A stretch of 64,000 nucleotides of DNA from SHWB01 sp050246875 (lineage in GTDB: Bacteria > Pseudomonadota > Alphaproteobacteria > UBA6615). The stretch covers positions 173,408 through 237,407 of the forward strand of contig JBFWVF010000010.1 of NCBI GenBank assembly GCA_050246875.1, read 5' to 3'. The notes beneath the pieces were generated by a model that saw only the letters and a list, made by a program, of their open reading frames with translations, searched no databases and was not told the DNA's origin. The translations under genes were made by a program, and so were the position numbers. Below, in pieces: positions 1 through 8,507 of this stretch (its first letter is position 1; each line of letters starts with the position of its first letter).

Positions 1-125
1 TCGCGCGCGCCTGGCGTGCCGGCGAGGTAGCCGGCGAGATCGAGGACCGGAATTTCCTCCGGCGCGCCGTCGCGCACGACGTAGGTGACGCCGTCGCGCC
101 GGACGATCTCGCCGGTCGCGGTCAT
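1..125 (-). CDS. 2OG-Fe(II) oxygenase, N-terminal fragment (cut by window edge)
   Basis: An ATG at 125 on the minus strand opens a frame that runs off the window after 41 codons. Residues 25-40 (IPVLDLAGYLAGTPGA) match the N-terminus of the complete oxygenase next door (IPVLDIGAYLAGKPGA, residues 17-32) at nearly every position. This is therefore very probably the start of a second isopenicillin-N-synthase-like dioxygenase, transcribed in the same direction 25 bases downstream of the first. Only the N-terminal cap is visible and no catalytic residue lies in the window, so the specific activity cannot be judged. Confidence 0.7.
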   Translation of the reverse strand, partial: MTATGEIVRRDGVTYVVRDGAPEEIPVLDLAGYLAGTPGAR

Positions 126-150
126 CGCCGCGCCTCCGCCGGCGACGCGC

Positions 151-1173
151 CTATGCCTTCGCCGCCGTGGCCTGGTCCTGGTCGCCGCCGGCGGACTTCG
201 AGAAGTTGCGGTCGAAGTACCAGCACAGATAGTCGTGCATCGATATCGGCTCGTACTTCAGGTCTTCGCCCGGCCGCGCGAAATCCTTCGGGTCGGCGAC
301 GGTGCGCGGGCTGGGGTTGAAGAAAAGCGCCATCGAGTAGCGGTCGCGCGCTGGCGGCATGACGCGGTGCGGCGTGGCGATGAAGCGGCCGTTGGTCCAG
401 CGGTTGAGGAACTCGCCGGTGTTGACGAGGATGCCGCCGGGCAGCGTCTGCGCCGACAGCCAGCGGCCGTCGCGCGTGCGGATCTGCAGGCCGGGCACCT
501 CGGACACCGGCAGCGCGGTGATGAAGCCGTGGTCCTGGTGCGGCGAGATGCCGAACTGGTTCTCCTCGGCGTCGACCGCGGGATACCAGGCGTTGCGCGT
601 GGTCCACATCGGCTCGGCGAAATGCCGCGCGAACCAGTCGGCCGGCTTGCCCAGCGCCAGCGCGTAGAGCGGCAGCATGTCGCGCGTCAGGCGCGCGAGC
701 TGCGCGTGGCAGGCGCCGATGGTCTCGCGGAAACCCGGCAGCGACGGCCACTTGTTGGGGCCGATGAAGCGCAGGCCGGCCGCCAGGTCGGGGTGTCCGT
801 CCGGCCGCTCGTTGACCAGCGCGAGGGCCTCGTTGAGATCCGGCTTGGTGTTCTTGTTGACCGGCGAGGTGACGTAGATCGACGACTTGGCCGGAATCCA
901 GCCCGGTCCCATGCGGTCGACCCGCACCTTCACCTTCTCCTCGGCCGGCTGGGCGAAGAAGCGCGCCAGCTCGCCGTAGCCGCGGGCGATGAGGTCCATG
1001 TCCACGCCATGATTGATGACGTAGTAGAAGCCGACCTCCTGCTGGATGCGCGCGAGGTCGCGCGCCAGCGTCTCGGCCGCGCCCGGCTTGCCGGCGAGAT
1101 AGGCGCCGATGTCGAGAACGGGAATTTCGCTAATCGCGGCGCCGGCCTCGGCGCGCTCCAATTCCAGCGTCAT
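151..1173 (-). CDS. isopenicillin N synthase-like 2OG-Fe(II) dioxygenase
   Basis: A 340-residue cytosolic enzyme of the 2-oxoglutarate/Fe(II) oxygenase family, which oxidises small molecules with O2 and 2-oxoglutarate. An N-terminal DIOX_N-like segment (about residues 15-125, with FYYVINHG at 49-56) precedes the jelly-roll core. The Fe(II) facial triad is complete: H212 and D214 (PHQDHG) and H269 (ATPHRV). R278 and S280 (RYSMALFFNP) form the RxS clamp for the 2-oxoglutarate carboxylate. Length is normal for the family. A truncated paralogue follows it in the same direction, so the two probably form one transcription unit. The substrate cannot be read from the sequence. Confidence 0.88.
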   Translation of the reverse strand: MTLELERAEAGAAISEIPVLDIGAYLAGKPGAAETLARDLARIQQEVGFYYVINHGVDMDLIARGYGELARFFAQPAEEKVKVRVDRMGPGWIPAKSSIYVTSPVNKNTKPDLNEALALVNERPDGHPDLAAGLRFIGPNKWPSLPGFRETIGACHAQLARLTRDMLPLYALALGKPADWFARHFAEPMWTTRNAWYPAVDAEENQFGISPHQDHGFITALPVSEVPGLQIRTRDGRWLSAQTLPGGILVNTGEFLNRWTNGRFIATPHRVMPPARDRYSMALFFNPSPRTVADPKDFARPGEDLKYEPISMHDYLCWYFDRNFSKSAGGDQDQATAAKA

Positions 1174-1262
1174 GGCATGTCCTCTGCTCAGGGCCTGACC
1201 CAGCCTCTAGGGATCAATCTATCACGATCCGCCGCCGGAAACAGCGTTGGCGGCGCGCGCGC

Positions 1263-1721
1263 TCAGGGCACGAACAAGCGGATCTGGCGGGCGACGAAGG
1301 CCGGCCGGCTGCCGCCGTCCAGTTCCATCGTCGCGTCGTGGGTGACGCGGATGCCGCTCGCGGTCTCCTCGGCTGCGGCGACGGCGAGGCGCAGGCGGAT
1401 GCGCCCGCCCGCCGGCACCGGCGCCGTGAAGCGCAGCCGGTCGATGCCGTAGTTGATCGTCTGGCGCACGCCGTCGACGCGGTAGACGTCGCCGATCAGT
1501 CGCGCGAACAGCGACAGCACGAGGAAGCCGTGGGCGATGGTCTTGCCCCCCGGCATCTCCTTTGCCGCGCGGGCGGTGTCGACGTGGATCCACTGGTGGT
1601 CGCCGGTGGCGTCGGCGAAGGCGTCGATCATCGCCTGGTCGACGGTCAGCCACGGGCTTGCACCGAGGTCCTCGCCGATGCGGCCGAGCAATTCGCCAGG
1701 TTGACCGAACACGATCATCAT
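1263..1721 (-). CDS. MaoC-like (R)-hydratase
   Basis: A 152-residue single hot-dog-fold protein of the MaoC/NodN dehydratase family, which hydrates enoyl-CoA or related thioesters. The hydratase motif appears as ATGDHQWIH, giving the catalytic Asp41 and His46 pair with family spacing. The second conserved block is TIAHGF (61-66). The start codon shares four bases (ATGA) with the stop of the upstream SnoaL-like gene, so the two are translationally coupled. Two ATGs are adjacent at 1721 and 1718; the outer one is used here. It may act on acyl-CoA intermediates made by the divergent beta-oxidation gene, but that is inference. Confidence 0.85.
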   Translation of the reverse strand: MMIVFGQPGELLGRIGEDLGASPWLTVDQAMIDAFADATGDHQWIHVDTARAAKEMPGGKTIAHGFLVLSLFARLIGDVYRVDGVRQTINYGIDRLRFTAPVPAGGRIRLRLAVAAAEETASGIRVTHDATMELDGGSRPAFVARQIRLFVP

Positions 1722-2101
1722 TTCGCTCCCGTTTGCGCCGCCGCGTCGCGCAGCAGCACCGTGTCGGCGTATTGTCGGGCGCGCACGATGCGGCCGTCCG
1801 CCACCCACCAGACATGGCAGAACGGAATATGCCGGTCCTCGCTTGCCCCGCGGGCGCGCGCGACGTAATGGCCGAGGCCGAAGACGACGTCGCCGTCGGC
1901 ATGGATCGACTCGACCGTCGCGCCCCAGGACGCGAACGGCGCGCGCAGCTTCGGGAAGTAGTCCTCGAACACGGCCCGGCGGCCGCGCCAGGTGCCGGCG
2001 GCGTGCGAGCCGGCGGCGATTTCCCATATCGTGTCGGGGTCGATCAGTTCGCGGTCGAGCGTCGCGTACCAGCGCTCGACCACCTCGCGCGGCGTCGGCA
2101 T
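1718..2101 (-). CDS. SnoaL/NTF2-like protein
   Basis: A 127-residue protein with the size and pattern of a SnoaL-like NTF2 cone fold: an N-terminal helix (VVERWYATLD), a GTWRGRRAVFEDYFPKL block, then strands ending in HVWWVADGRIVRARQYADT. Such proteins act as small polyketide cyclases, isomerases or hydrolases, or as non-catalytic pocket proteins. The start at 2101 is preferred because residues upstream of it are Arg/Cys-rich and unlike the family. Its stop overlaps the MaoC start by four bases. No catalytic residue can be assigned from sequence alone. Confidence 0.72.
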   Translation of the reverse strand: MPTPREVVERWYATLDRELIDPDTIWEIAAGSHAAGTWRGRRAVFEDYFPKLRAPFASWGATVESIHADGDVVFGLGHYVARARGASEDRHIPFCHVWWVADGRIVRARQYADTVLLRDAAAQTGAK

Positions 2102-2238
2102 GCCCGTTTCCGTCCACCCTGGTCCGCGCCGACGATAGCAGGACGCCCGGCGGCAGGTGAAATGCGTCGAGCGGCACCGTTTGACGCCCACCGCCGCCCA
2201 TGCAAACTGGCCGCCTTTCGCGAGCAGGGAGCGCCGTC

Positions 2239-4329
2239 ATGCCCGAGGTCGTGGGCTACGCCGTCGAGGACGGCATCGCCGTCCTCACCATCGACAACCC
2301 GCCGGTCAATGCGCTCGGCATCGCCGTGCGCGAAGGCCTGCTGGCCGGGGTCGAGCGCGCCGCGGCCGACCCCGCCGTCGCGGCGCTGGTGCTGATCGGC
2401 GCCGGGCGCACCTTTCCGGCCGGCGCCGACATCCGCGAGTTCAATTCGCCGCGCCTCGACCCGCATCTCTCGGTCGTCATCAACCATCTCGACGACATGG
2501 CCAAGCCGACGGTGGCGGCGATTCACGGCACGGCGCTGGGCGGCGGTCTCGAACTGTCGCTCGGCTGCCACTTTCGCGTCGCCGCGCCCGCGGCGCGCAT
2601 GGGCACGCCGGAGGTGAAGCTCGGCATCTTCCCCGGCGCTGCCGGCACCCAGCGCCTGCCGCGCATCGTCGGCCTCGACCGGGCGCTCCAGCTCGTCGTG
2701 CTCGGCGATCCCATCGACGCCGCTACGGCGCGCGACTGGGGCCTCGTCGATGCCATCGTCGACGGCGACCTGCGCGCCGGCGCCTTGGCCTTCGCGCGCC
2801 GCGCCGTCGCGGAGGCGCTGCCGCTGCGGCATTCGAGCCGGCCGCGCGAGGGCATCGGCACGGTCGACGAGTTCAAGGACGTGATCGACAAGTGGCGGGC
2901 GACGGCGGCGCGGCGTTTCCGTGGCCAGCAGTCGCCGGTCGAGGCACTGGAAAGCGTGCTCGACGGGCTGCGCATGCCCTATGACGAGGCGCTGGCGGCC
3001 GACCGCCGGCGCTTCGAGAAGTGTCGCGACTCGCTGCAGTCGAAGGCGCTGCGCTACGCGTTCTTCGCCGAGCGCGAGGTGGCGAAGGTGCCCGGTGTCG
3101 AGAAGGACACGCCGGTGCGCAAGCTCGACTCGGCCGGCGTGGTCGGCGCCGGCACCATGGGCCGCGGCATCGCCATCGCGCTGGTCGATGCCGGCATGCC
3201 CGTGACCCTCGTGGATACCTCGCGCGAGGCACTCGCCGCCGCCGCCGACATGATGGGCGCGCACTGGGACGGGCAGGCCGCGCGCGGCCGCATCGAGGCC
3301 GACGAGGCCGAGCGACGCAAGGCGCGGCTGACGACGGCGACGGACATCGCCGCGCTCGGCGCCGCCGACCTCGTCATCGAGGCGGCTTTCGAGGAGATGG
3401 GCGTCAAGCGCGACGTCTTCGCCCGCCTCGACACGGTGGCGAAGGCCGGCGCGTTGCTCGCCACCAACACCTCCTACCTCGACATCGACCACATCGCCGC
3501 CGCTACCGGCCGGCCGGAGGACGTGCTCGGCCTGCATTTCTTCGTGCCGGCCAACCTCATGCGTCTGCTGGAGATCGTGCAGGCCGGCCAGACCTCGGCC
3601 GAGGCGATGGCGACCGCCTTCGCGCTCGCCCGCCGCATGGGCAAGATCGGCGCCATGGCGCGCAACGGCTTCGGCTTCGTCGCCAACGCCAGCCGCGCGC
3701 CGATGGTGCGCGAGGCCAATTTCCTCGTCGAGGAAGGCGCCGAGCCAGCGCAGATCGACAGCGCGATCGAGCGCTTCGGCATGCCGCTCGGGCCACTGGC
3801 GACGAGCGACCTGTCGGGCCTCGACGTGTCGTGGCGGATGCGCCGCGACACGGCGGCGACGCGCGATCCGGCGCTGCGCTACGTCCACCTCGCCGATGCC
3901 ATGGTCGATGCCGGCCGCCTCGGCCGCAAGGCGGGCAAGGGCTGGTACCTCTATCCGGAAGGCAGCCAGCGCGTGCCCGATGCCGAGTTGACGGCGCTGG
4001 CGGAGACGACGGCGAAGGTGCATGGCGTCGCCCGCCGTGCGATCGACGACGCCGAGATTGTCGACCGCTGCCTCTACGCCGCCGTCAACGAGGGCGCGCG
4101 TCTGCTCGGCCTCGGCCGGGCGCTGCGGGCGAGCGATATCGACATCATGTGGCAGTACGGCTTCGGCTTCCCGGCGTGGCGCGGCGGCATCATGTTCCAC
4201 GCCGACAGCGTTGGCCTCGACAGGGTGCTTGCCCGTGTCGAGGAGTTCCACGCGGTGCACGGCCGGCTGTGGGAGCCCGCGCCGCTGCTGGTCAAGCTGG
4301 CACGCGAAAACGGAAAGTTCACGGCCTGA
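2239..4329 (+). CDS. bifunctional enoyl-CoA hydratase / 3-hydroxyacyl-CoA dehydrogenase
   Basis: A 696-residue FadB/FadJ-type fusion catalysing the second and third steps of fatty-acid or acyl-CoA beta-oxidation. The crotonase domain (about 1-190) carries both catalytic glutamates, E105 (GGGLELSLG) and E125 (TPEVKLGIFPG), with the 20-residue spacing of FadB. The dehydrogenase domain has the NAD fingerprint GAGTMG at 303-308 and the catalytic His433 in HFFVPANLM, followed by a C-terminal 3HCDH repeat. An upstream in-frame ATG (2200) is rejected because a CAGGGAG ribosome-binding sequence sits eight bases before 2239. The next gene starts on its stop codon (TGATG), so they are co-translated. 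There is no thiolase nearby. Confidence 0.93.
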   Translation: MPEVVGYAVEDGIAVLTIDNPPVNALGIAVREGLLAGVERAAADPAVAALVLIGAGRTFPAGADIREFNSPRLDPHLSVVINHLDDMAKPTVAAIHGTALGGGLELSLGCHFRVAAPAARMGTPEVKLGIFPGAAGTQRLPRIVGLDRALQLVVLGDPIDAATARDWGLVDAIVDGDLRAGALAFARRAVAEALPLRHSSRPREGIGTVDEFKDVIDKWRATAARRFRGQQSPVEALESVLDGLRMPYDEALAADRRRFEKCRDSLQSKALRYAFFAEREVAKVPGVEKDTPVRKLDSAGVVGAGTMGRGIAIALVDAGMPVTLVDTSREALAAAADMMGAHWDGQAARGRIEADEAERRKARLTTATDIAALGAADLVIEAAFEEMGVKRDVFARLDTVAKAGALLATNTSYLDIDHIAAATGRPEDVLGLHFFVPANLMRLLEIVQAGQTSAEAMATAFALARRMGKIGAMARNGFGFVANASRAPMVREANFLVEEGAEPAQIDSAIERFGMPLGPLATSDLSGLDVSWRMRRDTAATRDPALRYVHLADAMVDAGRLGRKAGKGWYLYPEGSQRVPDAELTALAETTAKVHGVARRAIDDAEIVDRCLYAAVNEGARLLGLGRALRASDIDIMWQYGFGFPAWRGGIMFHADSVGLDRVLARVEEFHAVHGRLWEPAPLLVKLARENGKFTA

Positions 4330-5315
4330 TGCGCGCCATTGTCTGCCGTGAGCTGGGGCCGCCGTCGGTCCTGCGGCTGGAGACGGACTGGCCGTCGCCG
4401 GCGCCGGGACCGGGCGAGGTGCGCGTGCGCTTCGCCGCCTGCGGCGTCAACTTCCCCGACCTGCTGACCGTCGCCGGCATCTACCAGGAGAAGCCGGCGC
4501 TGCCCTTCGTGCCCGGCCGCGAGGGCGCCGGCACGGTGGTCGCGGCCGGCCCCGGGGTCGACGCGCCGCGCGTCGGCGAGCGGGTGATGCTGCGCACGCC
4601 GGGACCGCAGGGCGGCTTCGCCGAGGAGGCGACGGTGCCGGCCGACCTGTGTTTTCCGCTGCCCGCCGGCATGAGCGAGGCCGAAGGTGCCGGCTTCATC
4701 GTCGTCTACGGCACGGCGTGGCACGCGCTCGCCGATGTCGGCCGGCTGCGGGCGGGCGAGACGCTGCTGGTGCACGGCGCTGCCGGCGGTGTCGGCCTCG
4801 CCGCCGTCGAGGTCGGCAAGGCGCTCGGGGCGACCGTCATCGCGACGGCAAGCACGCCGGAGAAGCGCGTGGTCGCGCGCGAGCACGGCGCTGACCACAC
4901 GCTCGACTACGAGGCCGATGGCGGCTTCCGGGAAGGGGTGCGGACGCTCACCGGCGGGCGCGGCGCCGATGTGATCTTTGATCCGGTCGGCGGCAATGTG
5001 GCCGAGCCGTCGCTGCGCGCCATCGCGCCGGAGGGCAGGCTGTTGCTGGTCGGCTTCACCTCGGGCGACTACGCGCGGCTTCCGACCAACATCATCCTGG
5101 TCAAATGGGCCACGGTCGCCGCCGTCCGCTTCGGCGTCTTCTCGCGCGCCTATCCCGAGCGGGCGCGGCACAATCTCGCCCAACTCGCCGCGCTGTACAA
5201 AGTGGGCCGGCTGCGGCCGCGCGTTGCCCAACGATTTCCGCTCGGCGAAGCGGCGGCGGCGCTGGAGCAGCTGCGCGACCGGTCGGTGGTGGGCAAGGTC
5301 GTGCTGGAGCCGTGA
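4329..5315 (+). CDS. NADPH:quinone oxidoreductase-like zinc-independent MDR
   Basis: A 328-residue medium-chain dehydrogenase/reductase of the quinone-reductase branch. It has a GroES-like N-terminal half (PGEVRVRFAACGVNFPD) and a Rossmann half with the nucleotide motif GAAGGVG around residue 150, followed by the typical ATVIATASTPEK strand. The structural-zinc cysteine cluster is absent, as expected for the QOR branch. Its ATG overlaps the stop of the beta-oxidation fusion by one base (TGATG). It may reduce an enoyl-CoA or quinone in that pathway, but the substrate is not evident. Confidence 0.88.
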   Translation: MRAIVCRELGPPSVLRLETDWPSPAPGPGEVRVRFAACGVNFPDLLTVAGIYQEKPALPFVPGREGAGTVVAAGPGVDAPRVGERVMLRTPGPQGGFAEEATVPADLCFPLPAGMSEAEGAGFIVVYGTAWHALADVGRLRAGETLLVHGAAGGVGLAAVEVGKALGATVIATASTPEKRVVAREHGADHTLDYEADGGFREGVRTLTGGRGADVIFDPVGGNVAEPSLRAIAPEGRLLLVGFTSGDYARLPTNIILVKWATVAAVRFGVFSRAYPERARHNLAQLAALYKVGRLRPRVAQRFPLGEAAAALEQLRDRSVVGKVVLEP

Positions 5316-5407
5316 CCGGCGGCGTTGCGCGGCGCGGCACAGGTGTTCATTCGGACATTTTTTTCTTTCCCCCGGCATCGCGCGTGGCGCATGAATCCCC
5401 CGCCGAT

Positions 5408-5422
5408 GTGGTCCGCGACCAC
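5408..5422. promoter_or_regulatory. possible operator dyad upstream of the TRAP operon
   Basis: A perfect 6-bp inverted repeat with a three-base centre, GTGGTC-CGC-GACCAC, lies 57 bases before the solute-receptor start in the only sizeable gap upstream of the transporter. A T-rich stretch (5354-5364) lies about 45 bases further upstream. Placement fits a dimeric repressor or activator site, but no regulator gene adjoins it and the dyad could be chance in GC-rich DNA. Confidence 0.3.
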
Positions 5423-5479
5423 GAAACGTGCGCCGGCGCCGGACGGGCGACCGCCGCACACACGGGGGAGATGTCGTTC

Positions 5480-6565
5480 ATGACCAGCCGAAGTGCGTTC
5501 CCGGCGCTCGCCGCCGGTGCGCTTGCGACCGCAGCTCTCGCCGCCGGCCTCGCCGCGCCGGCCAGCGCCGACAACATCCGCGTCCGCGTCGGCGCGGGCC
5601 ATCCCGTTCAGGGCATCGCACACGTCACCGCGGTCGATACCTTCTTCGTTCCCGAGGTGACGAAGCGCGCCGCCGCCAAGGGCCACACGATCGAGTGGAC
5701 GAAGGCCTGGGGCGGTGCCATCGCCAAGCTGCCCGAGGTGCTCGACGCGACCAAGAACGGCCTTCTCGACATCGGTGTCGTGAACTTCCCGTTCCATCCG
5801 TCGCTGCTCGGCACGCACAACTTCCCATTCTTCATGTTCTTCCAGCCGGGCGACGTCATCCTCACGGTCAAGGCCGTGCGCAAGACCTATGACGAAGTCC
5901 CGTTCATGTATGAACTGTTCGAGAAGAAGTACAACCAGAAGCACATCGGCGTCGGGCAGAACGGCGACTACGGCATCGGCACGGCGTTCGAGTTCAAGAA
6001 GTTCGAGGATCTCAAGGGCAAGAAGATCGGCGCCGCCGGCCCCAACCTGCGCCTCTTCACCGGCCTCGACGTCGCTGGCGTGCAGACCAACCTGAACGAG
6101 GCCTACAACGCGCTGCAGTCGCGCGTGTACGATGGCGTCGTCATCTTCCCCGGCCCGTATCTCGGCTTCAAGCTGCACGAAGTCGGCAAGTACTACCTCA
6201 ACGCCCATATCGGCACGCCGGCGGCGATCGCGCTGACGGTCAACCTCGACTTCTGGAAGAAGCTCAAGCCGGAGATGCAGCAGATCCTGACCGAAGTCGG
6301 CAAGGAGTACGACATCGAGAACTCCAAGCTGCAGGGCCAGGCCGACATGGAAGCCCTCGAGAAGCTGCGCGCGGCCGGCACCACGGTCTCCGAACTGCCT
6401 TTCGACGAGCAGAAGAAATGGGCCACGGCGCTCGCCGCCATCCCCAACGAGATGGCGCAGGAAGCCAACAAGCGTGGCGACCCGGGCACGAAGGTGTTCC
6501 GTACCTACATCGAGACCGTGAAGGCCATGGGCTACACCTGGCCGTACGAGTACAAGATCGACTGA
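5480..6565 (+). CDS. TRAP transporter solute receptor, DctP type
   Basis: A 361-residue periplasmic binding protein that delivers an organic acid to a TRAP permease. It begins with a Sec signal peptide (MTSRSAF, an Ala-rich h-region, cleavage after ...PASA near residue 27). The DctP fold follows, with the conserved binding Arg segment IGAAGPNLRLFTGLDV and the VYDGVVIFPGPYLGFKL block. Another ATG lies at 5471, but GGGGGAG directly abuts it, so 5480 has the better-spaced ribosome-binding site. The two membrane subunits follow on the same strand. The ligand is probably a carboxylate; nothing in the sequence fixes which one. Confidence 0.9.
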   Translation: MTSRSAFPALAAGALATAALAAGLAAPASADNIRVRVGAGHPVQGIAHVTAVDTFFVPEVTKRAAAKGHTIEWTKAWGGAIAKLPEVLDATKNGLLDIGVVNFPFHPSLLGTHNFPFFMFFQPGDVILTVKAVRKTYDEVPFMYELFEKKYNQKHIGVGQNGDYGIGTAFEFKKFEDLKGKKIGAAGPNLRLFTGLDVAGVQTNLNEAYNALQSRVYDGVVIFPGPYLGFKLHEVGKYYLNAHIGTPAAIALTVNLDFWKKLKPEMQQILTEVGKEYDIENSKLQGQADMEALEKLRAAGTTVSELPFDEQKKWATALAAIPNEMAQEANKRGDPGTKVFRTYIETVKAMGYTWPYEYKID

Positions 6566-6577
6566 TAGCAAGTCGGC

Positions 6578-6606
6578 ACCGGCGTCGGGCCCGTCCCGGC
6601 GCCGGT
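6578..6606 (+). promoter_or_regulatory. stem-loop between TRAP receptor and permease genes
   Basis: A 12-bp stem (6578-6589 with 6595-6606, one G-U pair) encloses a five-base loop, starting 13 bases after the receptor stop codon. No T-run follows, so it is not a classical terminator. Hairpins between receptor and permease genes are known to stabilise the upstream message or attenuate readthrough, giving excess receptor over permease. That role is inferred here from position and structure. Confidence 0.6.
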
Positions 6607-6641
6607 ACGACGGCACGTAACGTACCCAGAGGGAGCGGGGC

Positions 6642-7139
6642 ATGGTCGACACCATCGACCGCGCGGTTTCGTGGATCAACCGCACGCTGATGATGCTGGC
6701 GGCCGGCTGGCTGGTCGTGCTGGCCTTCGTCATTCTCGCCGACGTCGTCGGACGTGGCCTCTTCGCCCTGCCGGTGCAGGGGACGCCCGAGCTGGTTGCC
6801 AACTCGGTCGTCACCATCGCCTTCTTGCAGGTCTGCCATTCGATCCGCATGGGCGGCATGCTGAAGGCAGACCTGATCAACATGTTCGCCTCGCCGCGTG
6901 GTGTCCGCATCCTGCGCGTCATCGGCTACATACTCGGCGTCGCGCTGTTCCTGACGCTCGCCTACGCGTCGTGGGAGCCGATGCTGTTCTCGTGGGAGAT
7001 CGGCGAGTTCCACGGCGAAGGCGCGATGCGCGTGCCGGCCTATCCGGTGCGCACCGTGCTCGTCCTCATAGGCGTGCTCGCTGCCGTCAACTATGCGCTC
7101 CTCGCTTGGCGCGAGATCGAGGTCGCCAGGGCCGCGTGA
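6642..7139 (+). CDS. TRAP transporter small permease, DctQ type
   Basis: A 165-residue inner-membrane protein with four predicted helices (about residues 12-37, 48-68, 88-108 and 130-150), the standard topology of the DctQ subunit that scaffolds the large permease. Features include the DVVGRGLF segment after helix 1 and VTIAFLQVCHSIRMGGML, the family's conserved short stretch. An AGAGGGAG ribosome-binding sequence precedes the ATG. It sits between the receptor and DctM genes in the usual P-Q-M order. Confidence 0.9.
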   Translation: MVDTIDRAVSWINRTLMMLAAGWLVVLAFVILADVVGRGLFALPVQGTPELVANSVVTIAFLQVCHSIRMGGMLKADLINMFASPRGVRILRVIGYILGVALFLTLAYASWEPMLFSWEIGEFHGEGAMRVPAYPVRTVLVLIGVLAAVNYALLAWREIEVARAA

Positions 7140-7178
7140 CCTCGCGCGGACGCCCAGCCATCACACGGACGCTTCGTC

Positions 7179-8495
7179 ATGCCCGGCGCTGAATTCGCAT
7201 TCGTCATCCTGGCCTTCATGCTGCTGATGGTGTTCGCCGGCTTCCACATCGTCGTGGCGCTCGGCCTCGCCAGCGTCATCGGCATCGCGGTGGTCACTGG
7301 CAACACGCACATCGCCCTTTCGTTGCTGTCGTCGACCTCGTTCGAGGCGCTGCGCGACTACATCTTCGCTGTCATCCCGCTGTTCGTGCTGATGGGCGAG
7401 CTGGTATCGCGCTCGGGTGCCGCCGCCGATCTCTACCTGATGATGAACCGGCTGCTGCGCCGCGTGCCCGGGCGTCTCGCCGTCGCCACCGTGGCCGGCA
7501 ATGCCGTGTTTGCCGCCGTCGTCGGCGTGTCGCTCGCTTCGGCCGCCGCCTTCACCCGCATCGCCTATCCGCAGATGATGCGGCACGGCTACGACAAGGG
7601 CTTCGCCCTCGGCTGCATCGCCGGCAGCGCCTCGCTCGGCATGCTCATCCCGCCCTCGGCGCTGATGATCATCTGGGGCGTGCTGACCGAACAGTCGATC
7701 GGCAAGCTGTTCATCGCTGGCGTCCTGCCGGGCCTGCTGCTGGCCTTCCTGTATGGCGTCTACTGCCTCGTCACGGCGGTGACACGGCCGCACCTCGTCG
7801 GCGGCACCGCCGATATCACGATGCAGGACGACGAGCCGTTTGGCCGCAGCGCCGTCATCGGCGGCATCGGCACGGCGGTCCTCATCCTGCTGGTGCTGGG
7901 CGGCATCTGGTTCGGCGCCTTCACGCCGACCGAGGCGGCCGGCGTCGGCGCCCTGCTTGCCTTCGTGCTCGCCGCGATCAAGGGCCTCGGCCGGCGCGAA
8001 ATGGTGGAGGCGGTGCTGGAAACCGGCCGCACCTCCGCGCCGCTGCTGTTCCTGCTGATCTTCGCCCAGATGTATTCGCGCCTGCTGGCCTATGGCGGCG
8101 TCGTCGACGGCATTCAGGACACCATCCTCGGCCTCGGCCTCGAACGCTGGGCGGTGTTGGTGGTGATGCTGCTGATCTGGCTGCTGCTCGGCATGTTCAT
8201 CGACTCGGCGTCGATCATGCTGCTGACGGTGCCGATCTTCGCGCCGATCGCCGACCAGCTCGGCTTCCACCCCTATGCCTTCGCGCTGATGGGCATCCTC
8301 GCCATCGAGGCCGGCATCCTGACGCCGCCGTTCGGGCTCTGCGTCTACACCGTCAAGGCCTGTCTGCCACCGGATGACAATGTCTCGATGGCGCGCATCT
8401 TCGTGGCCTCGACGCCGTACTGGATCCTCCTCGTCGTGCTGATGTGGCTGATCTACTTCGTGCCGGAGCTTGCGACCTGGCTGCCATCGCTATAA
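7179..8495 (+). CDS. TRAP transporter large permease, DctM type
   Basis: A 438-residue polytopic transporter of the DctM/ion-transporter superfamily; it forms the Na+- or H+-coupled translocation path with DctQ. It shows about a dozen hydrophobic helices, the GSASLGMLIPPSALMIIWG signature near residue 150, the FTPTEAAGVGA motif near 250 and GMFIDSASIMLLTVPIFAP near 340. The length is standard. The start has no strong ribosome-binding site, so translation may depend on upstream readthrough. It ends 12 bases from the convergent M16 gene. Confidence 0.94.
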   Translation: MPGAEFAFVILAFMLLMVFAGFHIVVALGLASVIGIAVVTGNTHIALSLLSSTSFEALRDYIFAVIPLFVLMGELVSRSGAAADLYLMMNRLLRRVPGRLAVATVAGNAVFAAVVGVSLASAAAFTRIAYPQMMRHGYDKGFALGCIAGSASLGMLIPPSALMIIWGVLTEQSIGKLFIAGVLPGLLLAFLYGVYCLVTAVTRPHLVGGTADITMQDDEPFGRSAVIGGIGTAVLILLVLGGIWFGAFTPTEAAGVGALLAFVLAAIKGLGRREMVEAVLETGRTSAPLLFLLIFAQMYSRLLAYGGVVDGIQDTILGLGLERWAVLVVMLLIWLLLGMFIDSASIMLLTVPIFAPIADQLGFHPYAFALMGILAIEAGILTPPFGLCVYTVKACLPPDDNVSMARIFVASTPYWILLVVLMWLIYFVPELATWLPSL

Positions 8496-8507
8496 CGCCG
8501 GGCAAGG

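Noticed and set aside
2044..4260. Long open frame on the minus strand opposite the beta-oxidation fusion
   Set aside because: It is Arg/Ala/Gly-rich without any family motif, while the plus-strand protein has complete catalytic motifs. Such antisense frames arise from the GC-rich codon pattern.
5316..5470. Terminator with T-run after the quinone reductase gene
   Set aside because: The T-run at about 5354-5364 has no clear stable stem directly before it, so it is not called.
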